Positions 35,740 through 45,600 of a DNA stretch of 64,000 nt are shown in pieces (positions within the stretch are counted from its first letter, which is position 1; each line of letters starts with the position of its first letter). A program made the position numbers and the translations under genes. The stretch covers positions 253,240-317,239 of the forward strand of contig NZ_JH660659.1 of the NCBI RefSeq assembly GCF_000262545.1, given 5' to 3'. The notes beneath the pieces were generated by a model. It worked only from the letters and a program-made list of their open reading frames with translations. It had not been told where the DNA came from and ran no database searches. Source of the stretch: Prevotella bivia DSM 20514. GTDB taxonomy: Bacteria > Bacteroidota > Bacteroidia > Bacteroidales > Bacteroidaceae.

Positions 35740-36873
35740 CTACTTTTTCAAAAGCTTGCTTGCTAGAAAGCGTCTCACTGGTAAATCATAAATACGCAAG
35801 AATACATAAGCTAAAACAATATTAGCAATGATAATACTAACACCTACTGGTAAGGCTTTTGCAAGAGAAACATTGCTACCCCATACCCAAGCATAGAATA
35901 AATACATAGAGGGATAATGGATAGCATAAACAGGGTATGAGATATCTCCTATTGTCTGACAAATTTTAGTTGTTATCTTACCATTTACACTAGCAGAAGC
36001 ACCTCCATATACTATCAATGGGAAGAATACTAGTACACAAATAGCATCATACACACCATTCCATATAGCACTACCACCATATACTACGTATGGCATTGCT
36101 GTAAGAATAACGATGATAAAAGCAAAACTCCAAAAAGAGCGACGCACTTGAATGTAACGATAGGTTCGTGCCATTAACATCCCAACACTGTAACTATAGA
36201 GCATCACTAAGAAGCCTGCATAATGGAAACCATTTGCCATTGTCCAGCCAACACCTAAGTTATAAACTCCAGAACCATTTCCAACAGCATATACTGCTAC
36301 TCCTAACCCAGAGAGTATCACAACAGTTGCTAACATCTTATTCGACAACTTTCTTAGCAACAACGCATAAAGAATATTACCAATATATTCCATTAACAAC
36401 GACCAATACGGACCGTTTAAAGGAAATAACTCCCCATACCCTCTAACTTCTAAACGAGCTGAAGGAGCTACAGGGATCATAAATAAGGTGAAAAGGCAAG
36501 CAAAAACAACATACAAAGTAGGAATATGTTCACCCTTCCAAGTAACACTCCCTTGAGCTATAAATGCTATGAAACCTAATATTGCCCCTAGCACAACCAT
36601 TGGATGCAAACGTATCAAGCGACGTTTGAAGAAGTCCGCTGTACTCATCTTCTTCCATCGATCATCATAGGCATAACCGATTACAAACCCCGAAAGAACA
36701 AAGAAAAGTGGTACTGCTAAATATCCATGATTGCATATCTGATTGGAAGGACTCGTTGCAAAGCCTTCAAAGAGATGATAAATCAATACCATCAAAGCTG
36801 CCACACCACGCATACCATCTAATATTAAATAATGTGGCTTTGTGTCAGTAAAAACGGTAGAAGATTGCGACAT
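35740..36873 (-). CDS. Acyltransferase family 3 (OafA/YrhL-like) membrane protein
   Basis: A 377-residue integral membrane acyltransferase with about ten hydrophobic segments. LDGMRGVAALMVLIYHLFEGF (18-38) carries the family arginine and histidine, and FFVLSGFVIGYAYDDRW and FFKRRLIRLHPMVVLGA follow the known pattern. Such proteins add acetyl or succinyl groups to surface glycans. The target is unknown. It is last in a three-gene operon with an outer-membrane barrel and a PCMD lipoprotein. Confidence 0.92.
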   Translation of the reverse strand: MSQSSTVFTDTKPHYLILDGMRGVAALMVLIYHLFEGFATSPSNQICNHGYLAVPLFFVLSGFVIGYAYDDRWKKMSTADFFKRRLIRLHPMVVLGAILGFIAFIAQGSVTWKGEHIPTLYVVFACLFTLFMIPVAPSARLEVRGYGELFPLNGPYWSLLMEYIGNILYALLLRKLSNKMLATVVILSGLGVAVYAVGNGSGVYNLGVGWTMANGFHYAGFLVMLYSYSVGMLMARTYRYIQVRRSFWSFAFIIVILTAMPYVVYGGSAIWNGVYDAICVLVFFPLIVYGGASASVNGKITTKICQTIGDISYPVYAIHYPSMYLFYAWVWGSNVSLAKALPVGVSIIIANIVLAYVFLRIYDLPVRRFLASKLLKK

Positions 36874-36890
36874 AAGTGTATCCGAATAGT

Positions 36891-37670
36891 TTACAAGCGA
36901 TAACCTACACCAAGATTCAAATAAATGGGATGTAAGGCAAAGCTAATAGTATTAAAGTTCTTATTAAAAATATCCGAGAAAGTCCAAGTAAGGTCGGCAT
37001 TAAGCGAAATGTGCTTATCGGCTTGCCACGTACCACCCAGTTGTGCGCCCCATTGCTGTTTACGAAGGTCAGAAGTAAAGTCATAACCTGCCTGTGTTTC
37101 ACCTTCAAAGCTAATCTTTTCACCTGTAGGAGTATTCTGACGCAAATAACCCTCAGATACATAACCATCAAAACGTCCATCAAGGGCTATAGACCCAAAT
37201 AATCCTGCACGCACTTTCCAACGATCAGAAATACGATAATTAGCCATAACAGGAAGCGTTAGTAAGATAGCACCATAATTGGTATTCACAAAGCCTGTGT
37301 AATAACCTGCAATCAAGGTATTCCCCTGCACAATCTCGGTACTATAATTCTTAACCATAGCACCAGTTTCCATTCCTTTCTTCTCAAGCTTTATCCCTAG
37401 AGAAGCTCCCCAACGCTTACGGTCGCCTATCCAACGAGTAATAACTCCTTCAATAGATCCATTAAACTTAGGGTTATAATCTTTTATTTTTCTAATTTCT
37501 ACAGGCATAGGAATAGGGGCAGCACCACCTATGTTTACACCTAGCTTCAATTCTGCTTCCCACCCTTCTGCTGAAAGTATAGCTGCTCTCGTTGTTTTTT
37601 CTTCTTGTGCTTGCAAAGTAGTTGCACTTGCTACAAGTACCGATGCTAATATTAATGCTTTTAATGACAT
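36891..37670 (-). CDS. Outer-membrane beta-barrel protein
   Basis: A 259-residue protein with signal peptide MSLKALILASVLVASATTLQAQ and a C-terminus GVGYRL typical of barrel insertion. Alternating polar/hydrophobic strands (WGASLGIKLEKKG, GAILLTLPVMANYRI, KVRAGLFGSIAL) suggest an 8- to 10-strand porin-like barrel. It lies between the PCMD gene (60 bp upstream) and the acyltransferase (17 bp downstream). No known substrate. Confidence 0.8.
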   Translation of the reverse strand: MSLKALILASVLVASATTLQAQEEKTTRAAILSAEGWEAELKLGVNIGGAAPIPMPVEIRKIKDYNPKFNGSIEGVITRWIGDRKRWGASLGIKLEKKGMETGAMVKNYSTEIVQGNTLIAGYYTGFVNTNYGAILLTLPVMANYRISDRWKVRAGLFGSIALDGRFDGYVSEGYLRQNTPTGEKISFEGETQAGYDFTSDLRKQQWGAQLGGTWQADKHISLNADLTWTFSDIFNKNFNTISFALHPIYLNLGVGYRL

Positions 37671-37730
37671 TATGTTTCTATTTAATTTTCTATATCAATG
37701 TAAATTATACCGTAGATGGTTGCCAAATTA

Positions 37731-38843
37731 TTATTCACAGAACAGTTGTAATTCGTCCACATATAGTGTACTACCTATTGCTCCTTCAAACTTAGCTCCA
37801 TCTTTGCTTGACGACATAATGATAGCAAAGCTATAACCACCTTCTGCCAACTTCTTAGGATCTATAGTCTTACCATTCATAGCCTCAAAAGGCAAAGTAA
37901 ACTTAGTCCACTCGCTTGTTTCTTTCCTATCAGTGAGTTCAGCTTTCAATACAATATCTTTACTTGACAACGAATTGCCACCATCAAGGTATCCCTTATT
38001 ATCTACTGTATTTTCAAATAAAACGGCATAAATGGCAAAGTCGTCTTTCTTGCCCATAATTTCTTTACCGTCACTATCAACCAATTTATCTCCTGCTTTA
38101 TACTTATAATACCCCACAAGAATTTCAGGCTTCTTTCTAAAAGGTATGCCAAAACTAGTTGCTTTCAAATAAGAAGTCTTTCCACCAACTTTCGCTACAA
38201 ATTTCCCAATAAAAAGATTCCCTGCAGCAATTCCTGGTATATAAATTCCAAAAAAACTAGATGGATTTTTACCAGTACTTACCGTAGTAAGTTTTGCACA
38301 AGCACCTTTCAATCCTTCAACTGCTTGGCTAGTTGGATAATCTGTTGCAGGTTTACCCCTTGCTACAATTTTAAATCCCTTATTACCACTTCCCCATTCT
38401 AACTCTCCACCATCCACACCTTTATCTATAAAAACATGATAAGGAAGCTCAGCAGTTGTTGGCTTAATAGCATCAAAGCTATAATGTGTAGCTATATCAT
38501 TTGAAATAAACGATACTGTATACACTTTCTTCCACTGCCCATCTTGAGAAGTAACAGTATAAGTTTGAGGAGTGGTAAAATCACGAACCGTACCACTAGC
38601 TGGCTCAATTGTTGCACCATCAGTGATAGTAAAAGTGGGGGCAAGCTTAGTTACATCATCCCATCCGTTATACACCTTTATTTCATTATTAGAAACTTCT
38701 GGTTGACGCAACAAAGTAATTCCATCTACTTTCACAGATATAATATCAGCTTCTGCGTTTGGAGCTTCGTCCTTGATACAACTTGTAAACAAAGAAATGC
38801 TAGCAAACATAAGGATAAAAGCCTTTGCAATATACTTATTCAT
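37731..38843 (-). CDS. PCMD domain lipoprotein (putative carbohydrate metabolism domain)
   Basis: A 370-residue lipoprotein: signal FILMFASISLFTSC with the lipid-accepting Cys22. A short Ig-like domain of about 90 residues follows (VKVDGITLLRQPEV to YTVSFISND), then the PCMD jelly roll (ELEWGSGNKGFKI, TDYPTSQAVEGLKGACAKL, ending GSTLYVDELQLFCE). The family name is predictive only; binding of surface glycans is inferred from its fold. First gene of the three-gene operon; a -7 box TACCTTTG lies at 38877-38884 on the minus strand. Confidence 0.88.
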   Translation of the reverse strand: MNKYIAKAFILMFASISLFTSCIKDEAPNAEADIISVKVDGITLLRQPEVSNNEIKVYNGWDDVTKLAPTFTITDGATIEPASGTVRDFTTPQTYTVTSQDGQWKKVYTVSFISNDIATHYSFDAIKPTTAELPYHVFIDKGVDGGELEWGSGNKGFKIVARGKPATDYPTSQAVEGLKGACAKLTTVSTGKNPSSFFGIYIPGIAAGNLFIGKFVAKVGGKTSYLKATSFGIPFRKKPEILVGYYKYKAGDKLVDSDGKEIMGKKDDFAIYAVLFENTVDNKGYLDGGNSLSSKDIVLKAELTDRKETSEWTKFTLPFEAMNGKTIDPKKLAEGGYSFAIIMSSSKDGAKFEGAIGSTLYVDELQLFCE

Positions 38844-38932
38844 TATTTTTTATTTGGTATATATTAAATTTCGGTGCAAAGGTACAAAAAAGAGTGCAAA
38901 TATTCTGTTTTTTCCCTAGTTGAACCTTAGCG

Positions 38933-38990
38933 TTACCCAGCAAGTACAAAATTACGATATGTTTTTAAAGAGCTCGCATTTAGGAACCCC
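38933..38990 (-). pseudogene. Relic of an IS30-family element (transposase 3' end plus terminal repeat)
   Basis: CCAGCAAGTACAAAATTA matches the left end of the intact IS30 at 22091-22108 (CCAGCAAGTGCAAAATTA). Read on the minus strand the next bases encode VPKCELFKNIS-stop, which aligns with the intact C-terminus TPKREFFKHVL-stop. Homology ends after about 58 bp and an in-frame stop lies just upstream, so this is a decayed fragment of a related, not identical, copy. Confidence 0.7.
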
Positions 38991-39108
38991 TTCTTATTAG
39001 CTAAACGATGGCTCTACTTGTAAGGAATACTAGAAAAAATAGGACAAACAAGATCTCTTCACTACTTTCTTTTATACCTTGTAACTATTTGATATTCATT
39101 TCGTTACA

Positions 39109-39233
39109 AAAAGGTCATCTTTTACCTTAAAAAAGATGACCTTTTTATGAGTAATACATCACCTTTTGGTGAGTAAAAGGTGATGTATTGCAATGTAAAC
39201 GCTTATATATTGTATAGCGAATATGAATATTTT
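39109..39233. repeat. 22-bp-period palindromic array C (5-6 units)
   Basis: Units start at 39109 (AAAAGGTCATCTTTT), 39131 (AAAAGATGACCTTTT, identical to the second unit of array A), 39153 (AATACATCACCTTTT), 39175 (AAAAGGTGATGTATT), 39197 (AAACGCTTATATATT) and weakly at 39219. Linkers are 7 bp. It lies between the PCMD operon promoter/IS30 relic and the porin terminator. Confidence 0.82.
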
Positions 39234-39300
39234 TTACATTATAGAGATTAATGCAGCACATTTGCATTACCTTCTATTGCATTCACATTAATATAAACAC

Positions 39301-39336
39301 AAAAAAGCCATCAAGCAGCTTTTGCTCCTTGATGGC
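39301..39336 (-). terminator. Terminator of the porin-like gene
   Basis: On the minus strand GCCATCAAGGAGC...GCTGCTTGATGGC forms a strong stem followed by TTTTTT. It lies 34 bp past the stop of the 39370-39978 gene. Confidence 0.92.
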
Positions 39337-39369
39337 ACAATATAAAGTTTGAATTGATGTCGCTAAGAA

Positions 39370-39978
39370 TTACAAATCGAACTTGTAACCTAGTGTCAAC
39401 TGGAATACGCTGTTCTTAATATCACTATTCTCGAATACCTTTGTTACACCAAAGTTGTAACGAGCGTCAAGCTGAACGTTAGCATACTCATAAGAGATAC
39501 CTACTGGGATAGAGAAATCGAAAGACTTAGCCTTTAGATCCGTGCTACCAGATGCACCACCTATAGGAGTATCAAGCGATTGTTTAACACTACTACTTAC
39601 TTTGAAACCAGGTTGGATACCAGCCTTTACAGCAAGACCCTTAACTACATAAACATTTGCCATGACTGGAATGTTAATATAATCAACCTTTGTTGTAGCA
39701 GTATAAGTAGTGTTTAAAGCTTTTACTTCTTTCTTTGCACCTTGCATAGAGTAAAGAACGCCAGCACTCACAGAGAAAATGTCTGTTGCTTGGTATTCAC
39801 CTTCCAAACCACCAGCAAAACCGATACGTGGATCAGAGGTACCATCTTTCTCATAGTTTGTTAACATTGCTACATTCATACCTACCTTTGGTTGAAGATT
39901 GAATGAACCTACTTCGTGCTGTGCAAATGCTGCAGCTGATGTAATCATCAAGGCTGCTGCTAATAAAACTTTCTTCAT
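39370..39978 (-). CDS. Porin-family outer-membrane beta-barrel protein
   Basis: A 202-residue protein with signal peptide MKKVLLAAALMITSAAAFAQ. The mature part is an 8-strand barrel of the PorT/OmpW-like kind (GSFNLQPKVGMNVAMLTNYEKD, FSVSAGVLYSMQGAKKE, YINIPVMANVYVVKGLAVKAGIQPGF, ending QLTLGYKFDL). Own promoter and strong terminator make it monocistronic, as expected for an abundant envelope protein. No specific substrate is known. Confidence 0.85.
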   Translation of the reverse strand: MKKVLLAAALMITSAAAFAQHEVGSFNLQPKVGMNVAMLTNYEKDGTSDPRIGFAGGLEGEYQATDIFSVSAGVLYSMQGAKKEVKALNTTYTATTKVDYINIPVMANVYVVKGLAVKAGIQPGFKVSSSVKQSLDTPIGGASGSTDLKAKSFDFSIPVGISYEYANVQLDARYNFGVTKVFENSDIKNSVFQLTLGYKFDL

Positions 39979-40295
39979 TGTTGTATTTAATAAATTAAAG
40001 TCATCCTTAAAACTAGAATATTTTTACTCTCTATTTTGCTATAAGAAAAAGTTCTAATTTATACTGTTTTCTAATTTAGAACTAATCTCTTAAATGCAGG
40101 AGCAAAGGTATTCTATATAACAATTAGCATCAAATATTTTCTTTGAAAAAAGCATTTTATTAACTATTATTCATCAAAAAAGCGACCGTATTTTGCTTTG
40201 TTAATCTTTTTTCTCTGTATGATTATCATAATAATATACAACAATACATGATTTTATAAAGAAAGATTTGATGAAAATACCTTGTTATCTTAATA
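39979..40295. other. Leader and gap before the porin gene
   Basis: A 317-bp AT-rich stretch. It holds the porin promoter and a leader of about 117 nt. Beyond the promoter, toward the symporter stop, I see no frame, strong hairpin or repeat. Confidence 0.5.
40103..40134 (-). promoter_or_regulatory. Promoter of the porin-like gene
   Basis: On the minus strand TTTG (40131-40134), 20 bp, TACCTTTG (40103-40110): full consensus match. The inferred start near 40096 gives an unusually long leader of about 117 nt. Confidence 0.75.
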
Positions 40296-41723
40296 CTACT
40301 TACGTGTGTTTTTACTGAAACTCAACAAGCCTAAAAAGGTTAATATTCCATTTAGCATCAGTAATTCATAACCAAATTTGTAACTTGTAAAATTGGTAAT
40401 AGAAACATCTAAGAAGAAGCATAAGAGAGGTGAGGCTATGGCTATAAAAGGGGAAAACTTATCATTCACTACACGTTTGGTAAACAATCCAAAAGCAAAA
40501 AAGCCTAATAATGGACCATAGGTATAAGAAACTAGTGTGTAGATAGCATCAAGCAAATTGGTGGAATTTGCCCAACGGAAAAGTAAAATAAAGACTATGA
40601 AGCAAAGTGCCATTATGAAGTGTACCCACTTTCTTAGTTTTTCATCATCTGCCCGGTTCTTTATATCTACACAATAGCTTGTTGTGAGCGATGTCAAAGC
40701 AGAATCGGCACTAGAGAAGCAAGCAGCAACAATACCGATAGTAAAAAATACCACAACAGGAGTGCCTAACAATCCACCTGCAGTAGCTTTTAGCATCAAT
40801 TCATCGGATGTTGCTGTAGGAATAATCAGATGTAATTGGGCATAAAAGAACATTAACAAAATGCCCAATGATAGAAAAAGGAGGTTAGCTGGAACAAAAG
40901 CCAACCCATAACTACACATATCTTTTTGGGCAGAACGGAGATCCTTACATGTGAGATTTTTCTGCATCATATCTTGATCTAACCCCGTCATAACAATAAC
41001 AATAAACACACCACTCAAGAACTGTTTCCAAAAGTTTTGCCCAGACAACCAATCATCAAATACAAATATTTGCGAATGATAATCATTGGTAATCCTATGG
41101 ATTGTATCAATAAAAGAAAGATCTAAAGCCCCCATTACCTTATATATAATAAGGAGTAAGGCTATAAACATACAAAGGGTTTGAAAGGAGTCGGTATAAA
41201 CAAGTGTGCAAATGCCTCCTTTTCTTGTATATAACCATATCAGAAGAACAAGCACCGATACCGTAACAAAGAATGGAATATGATACTGATCTAAGACAAA
41301 ACGCTGTAAAATCATACAAACAACATAAAATTTTACAGCAGCACTAGACATCTTTGATAGGATAAAAAAGCTAGCACTCGTTTTATAGCTATATTTTCCC
41401 AATCGGTCTTCAAGATAAGTATATATACTCGTCAGATTGAGTTTATAATAAATAGGCAATAGAACATAAGCTATAACAACATATCCTAACACAAAGCCCA
41501 AGCACATCTGTAGGTACGACATATTATTATTAAGCACCATACCAGGTACACTCACAAAGGTAACTCCTGAAATACTAGCCCCTATCATACCAAAAGCCAC
41601 CATATACCATGGTGACTTTCGGTTGGCTTTAAAAAATTTTTCATTGCTAGCACCCTTGCTTGTTAGCCAACTAAGACCTAACAACACAAGGAAATAAGCT
41701 ACAATAGTTATAACTATTATCAT
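40296..41723 (-). CDS. Sodium:solute symporter (SSS family)
   Basis: A 475-residue membrane protein with about 13 hydrophobic segments. GMIGASISGVTFVSVPGMVLNNNMSYLQ (about 45-72) is the unwound TM1 region, and ACFSSADSALTSLTTSYCVDI (about 330-350) is the Na+-binding SSADS segment of the family. KMSSAAVKFYV and GLDQDMMQKNLTCKD are also typical. The substrate (sugar, sialic acid, proline or another solute) cannot be told from sequence. It lies 13 bp after ispH in an apparent A2M-ispH-symporter operon, a pairing without obvious functional logic. Confidence 0.92.
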   Translation of the reverse strand: MIIVITIVAYFLVLLGLSWLTSKGASNEKFFKANRKSPWYMVAFGMIGASISGVTFVSVPGMVLNNNMSYLQMCLGFVLGYVVIAYVLLPIYYKLNLTSIYTYLEDRLGKYSYKTSASFFILSKMSSAAVKFYVVCMILQRFVLDQYHIPFFVTVSVLVLLIWLYTRKGGICTLVYTDSFQTLCMFIALLLIIYKVMGALDLSFIDTIHRITNDYHSQIFVFDDWLSGQNFWKQFLSGVFIVIVMTGLDQDMMQKNLTCKDLRSAQKDMCSYGLAFVPANLLFLSLGILLMFFYAQLHLIIPTATSDELMLKATAGGLLGTPVVVFFTIGIVAACFSSADSALTSLTTSYCVDIKNRADDEKLRKWVHFIMALCFIVFILLFRWANSTNLLDAIYTLVSYTYGPLLGFFAFGLFTKRVVNDKFSPFIAIASPLLCFFLDVSITNFTSYKFGYELLMLNGILTFLGLLSFSKNTRK

Positions 41724-41736
41724 TCTTTTTCTATAA

Positions 41737-42651
41737 CTAATTAGTCTTTCTTAAAATTTCATCACGACACTCTTCCATCAACCATTTTGGAGTACTAGTA
41801 GCACCACAAATGCCAACGGTATTAACTCCTTCAAACCAACTCATATCAATTTCGTCAGCACATTCTACTTGATATGAACGAGGGTTAACATCTAAGCACT
41901 CATGAAAGAGTACCTTACCATTAGAACTCTTCTTACCAGCTACAAAGATGATTACATCATGCCGAGTAGCAAAGGTAGAGATATTCGGCATACGATTAGC
42001 CACTTGACGGCAAATCGTATCGAAACTTTGAAACTTAGCCGATGGATCTATATGCGATTGGATATACTCTATAATCTGATGAAATTCGTTAAGACTCTTC
42101 GTTGTCTGCGAATAAAGGTAGATGTCCTTTGTAAAGTTGAGCTTCTTAACATCTTCAAACTTCTCAATAATCAGTGCTTCGCTCTTAGTTTGTCCCACTA
42201 GTCCCAATACTTCAGCATGCCCATTCTTACCAAAGATTACTATTTGCGAACCAACAGAGGTACTCTCTGGGACAAACTCCATTTGTTTATCTTCTAGCTT
42301 ATCATCTAATTTACTTTCATATTGCTTCTTAATACGGCGTTGAAGAGCTAACACCACAGGACAAGTGGCATCTATAATCTCTATGTTATTTCGCTTAGCT
42401 AGTTCGTAAGTTTCAGGTGGTTCGCCATGAGCACGAAGCAATACTTTCACATTATGAAGCTTCTTCATCTGCTCATGATCGATCGTAACAAGTCCATTCG
42501 TTTCTAATCGTTCCACCTCCATAGAATTATGTACGATGTCGCCCAAACAATATAGTTTCGTTCCCTTAGCCAATTCTTCCTCAGCTTTCTTAATGGCAGT
42601 GGTTACGCCAAAGCAGAAGCCACTACCACTATCTATTTCTATTTGTAGCAT
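41737..42651 (-). CDS. ispH: 4-hydroxy-3-methylbut-2-enyl diphosphate reductase
   Basis: Last enzyme of the MEP pathway, an Fe-S reductase yielding IPP and DMAPP. The 304-residue protein shows GFCFGVTTAIKKAEE (first cluster Cys), LGDIVHNSMEVERL, IDATCPVV (second Cys), FGKNGHAEVLGLVGQT, SQTTKSLNEF, FDTICRQVANR (third Cys) and GICGATSTPKWLMEE. A charged insert (KLDDKLEDKQMEFVPESTS, about 112-130) separates two conserved blocks and makes it slightly longer than most. With ispE in the window it shows the MEP route is used. Confidence 0.95.
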   Translation of the reverse strand: MLQIEIDSGSGFCFGVTTAIKKAEEELAKGTKLYCLGDIVHNSMEVERLETNGLVTIDHEQMKKLHNVKVLLRAHGEPPETYELAKRNNIEIIDATCPVVLALQRRIKKQYESKLDDKLEDKQMEFVPESTSVGSQIVIFGKNGHAEVLGLVGQTKSEALIIEKFEDVKKLNFTKDIYLYSQTTKSLNEFHQIIEYIQSHIDPSAKFQSFDTICRQVANRMPNISTFATRHDVIIFVAGKKSSNGKVLFHECLDVNPRSYQVECADEIDMSWFEGVNTVGICGATSTPKWLMEECRDEILRKTN

Positions 42652-42672
42652 TTAAATTAATCCTGAATAAAT

Positions 42673-45600
42673 TTATTTACTGATTTTAAATTCTATTGCC
42701 GATGCCCTACCACTAAACTCTGGTGCGTATGCACTTTGAGCAGTACAAGTACCTGTCTGATAGTTACCTTCTCGGTCAATGAAATATTCTGCGTCTACAA
42801 TATGTTTACCCTTTGCCAGCATATCGAAGTAATAGTTGGTACTATTATCCTTTGGTGCAATATAGCATCCCCAATGGTAGCCACTTAACTGGTTAGTTGG
42901 TTCTAAGCAAGCTGCACGCTTATCAATAACTTGCACAAAATCGAAGTCGCGAGAAGCTGTGATTGTTAATCTAACTTTCACCTTATCACCTACCTTTAGT
43001 ATTTTGCCACTAATAGGATTACCATTCTGATCTAGCACTTCACGAACAACAGAAATACCTGAAGTAGCCTCCTTAATATCTGTTGCCTTTTGGAAGAACT
43101 GCGCATAAACACCTCCAAAACTTGTTCCTTCACTTTGCTTCTCTATGCTCAAAGATTTTGGCTGCTTTGTAATTAGAGTAGTAACCTTAACATAGCCCAA
43201 TCCTGCAGTAGCCTTTGGTTGTTCTAATACATTTCCATTCAACTTAAACACAGCGGGTGTCTTTTCTTCCATATCCCATTTACCATTATTCATAAAAGCC
43301 CAAATGGCATTCGTGGTATTGATAGGAGTATTCCACATTTGTGTGCGTTTCTCTTGAAGCAACCATTTTTGCATTTCCTTGATATAGTTATCACTTGGGG
43401 AAAGTGCCTTCAAGGCTTCAATAGCTGCGACCTCTGTTGGTATTTTATAATTTCTCCATGAGTAATAAGCATTGCGAGAATCGAAATATCTTCCCATTTC
43501 CTTTGTGGCTACAGTGTATTCTTTCAAACTTTTGAGATACTCCTTAGCAAGATCTGTTTTACCATATTGAGCAAGAATAACCGCTGTATTCGCCTTTCCA
43601 TAGATAGTAAGATCCGTTGGCTTCTTTGCTAAACGATTGATGAGATAAGTAATATCAGCCGTTGTCGGGCGCTTTGCCAACGCATTTGTGTAGAGATAAT
43701 CACAAAGATCATCGCTAGGGAATAGCGTTGTTTTATTCTTCTTCTCATATTTCTTCATCTCTATCACTTCTCTTGCGATACGAGTATCAAGGAATGTAAA
43801 GGCATGCTTTAAAAGTTGTGAGGTTTGATCGTTATCAAAAGCACCTTGTCCCAGCAGTGTTTGCAAACGAACAAGTGTCTTTGCAATATAAACCGTCATA
43901 TATAAACTTCCTTCCATACCTGAGAACCATGCGAAAGAACCATCTTCTTGTTGAAGTTTCTTGAGCTGATTGATATAACCCATTTGATTACCCAACAAAG
44001 TATTCTCATCAAAGAAGTTGATAAGTTGCAGCTTCCGTTCACCCTCGCTATTAGCATCAAGTACCCATGGAGTTTCATTAAGCACCATTGCCTTCAAATC
44101 TTGGTTCTTTGCCAAATTCGATTGTAAGCTTGTCTCAGTGCCTATCTCACGCTTCCACTGTTCTATAATCCGCTTAATCTTTGGTGATTGCCCAATAATA
44201 TGAGTACCAAGAGCATTAGCATAATAAGCTGTCATCAAACTAATAGCATCATTTTCGCGTGCTTTTGCCATATAAGGTAGAGCTTGGATCATGAGCCATG
44301 ATGGGTTATTGGTATATTCTATCGTCAACTTAGCATTATTAATACCCATACTTGGCAATAGTTTTTCAAGATCAACCTGCTCTGTACTAATGCCATCCAT
44401 TGTAATAGGATAAGTATTCACCACATACTCTTGATTAGGAAGGATCGGTAAATATTGCTGTTCACCATCTGAGAAATTACCACCAATGGCAGAGATACGG
44501 GCTACGAGCAAAGAGAAATCACTCAAATTGCTCTTCGAGAAATTCTTTATAACCTCTTCATTAATAGAGAACATTGCAGAAGAAGTGCCGTTTGCCTCTA
44601 CTGTTACGTGCTTCTTTTGTGTAAGCAATACCATCTCTGTTGCTGGATCAACGAGTTCTAGCTTTACTTTGGTATTTAATGGTTGGCTAGAAGTATTGAT
44701 AATACGAGTAGAAACCGAAGCCTCATCGCCTAAACGAATAAAGCGAGGAAGATTAGGTTGAACCATTAACGTTTTCTTAGCCTCCACTTCATCGGTCATC
44801 AGCCAGTTGTTCATCTGCTTATCGTGCGCTAAGCCCATGAAACGCCATGTTGTTAGACTTTCTGGTAAAGTAAATTTTATACTTACATTGCCTTCTGCAT
44901 CGGTAAGCAACTGTGGATAGAAGAAAGCCGTTTCGTTAAGGTTTTCTCGTAAGGCTATGGGGGCTTTCTTCTTCGCACCACCATAACCAATAGTAACCAC
45001 TTCCTCTAGTTTGTTATTCTGTCCAACTATAGAAAAGGCTTTCTGCTCGTTATCTTCTTTAACAACTGGTGCAGTGAACTTAACAGCTGCTTTAGATTCT
45101 GGCATAACACCTCCTACTCTTGTCGCCATAGTATACACAATTCCGTATGGCTGAGTGAAGGCGGTAAAATAATCCTCATTAAAGAATGAAAAGTTCAATT
45201 CGCCAATTTTATTATTCGGATAAACTCCATTGGCATTGAAAAACAATGTTCCGTAAGTTGATCCTGTCCAGTTAAAGTTTGGTTTTGAAAGATTAATAGA
45301 TGGGAATTTTCCCCATGAATGATTATAAATCTGATCAAGACTCTTATCATATAACGTTGCCATTAATTGGGCTTTAACTGGCTTGCCATTAGCATCGGTA
45401 ATACTCATCGTCCATTCCTCTTGTTGCCCGGGAATGAGTTTGTTTCTGAAAGTTTTCCATTTCATACTCAAACGAGTATCTGGCAATGGTCGAGAGATAA
45501 ACTCGGTGTGTGTATAAAGCTCGCCTTCTTTCACCCATGCATAGCTCACAGTTAAACCATTACCATATTCAGATTTATATGTAAAGGCGCGAGTAGTATT

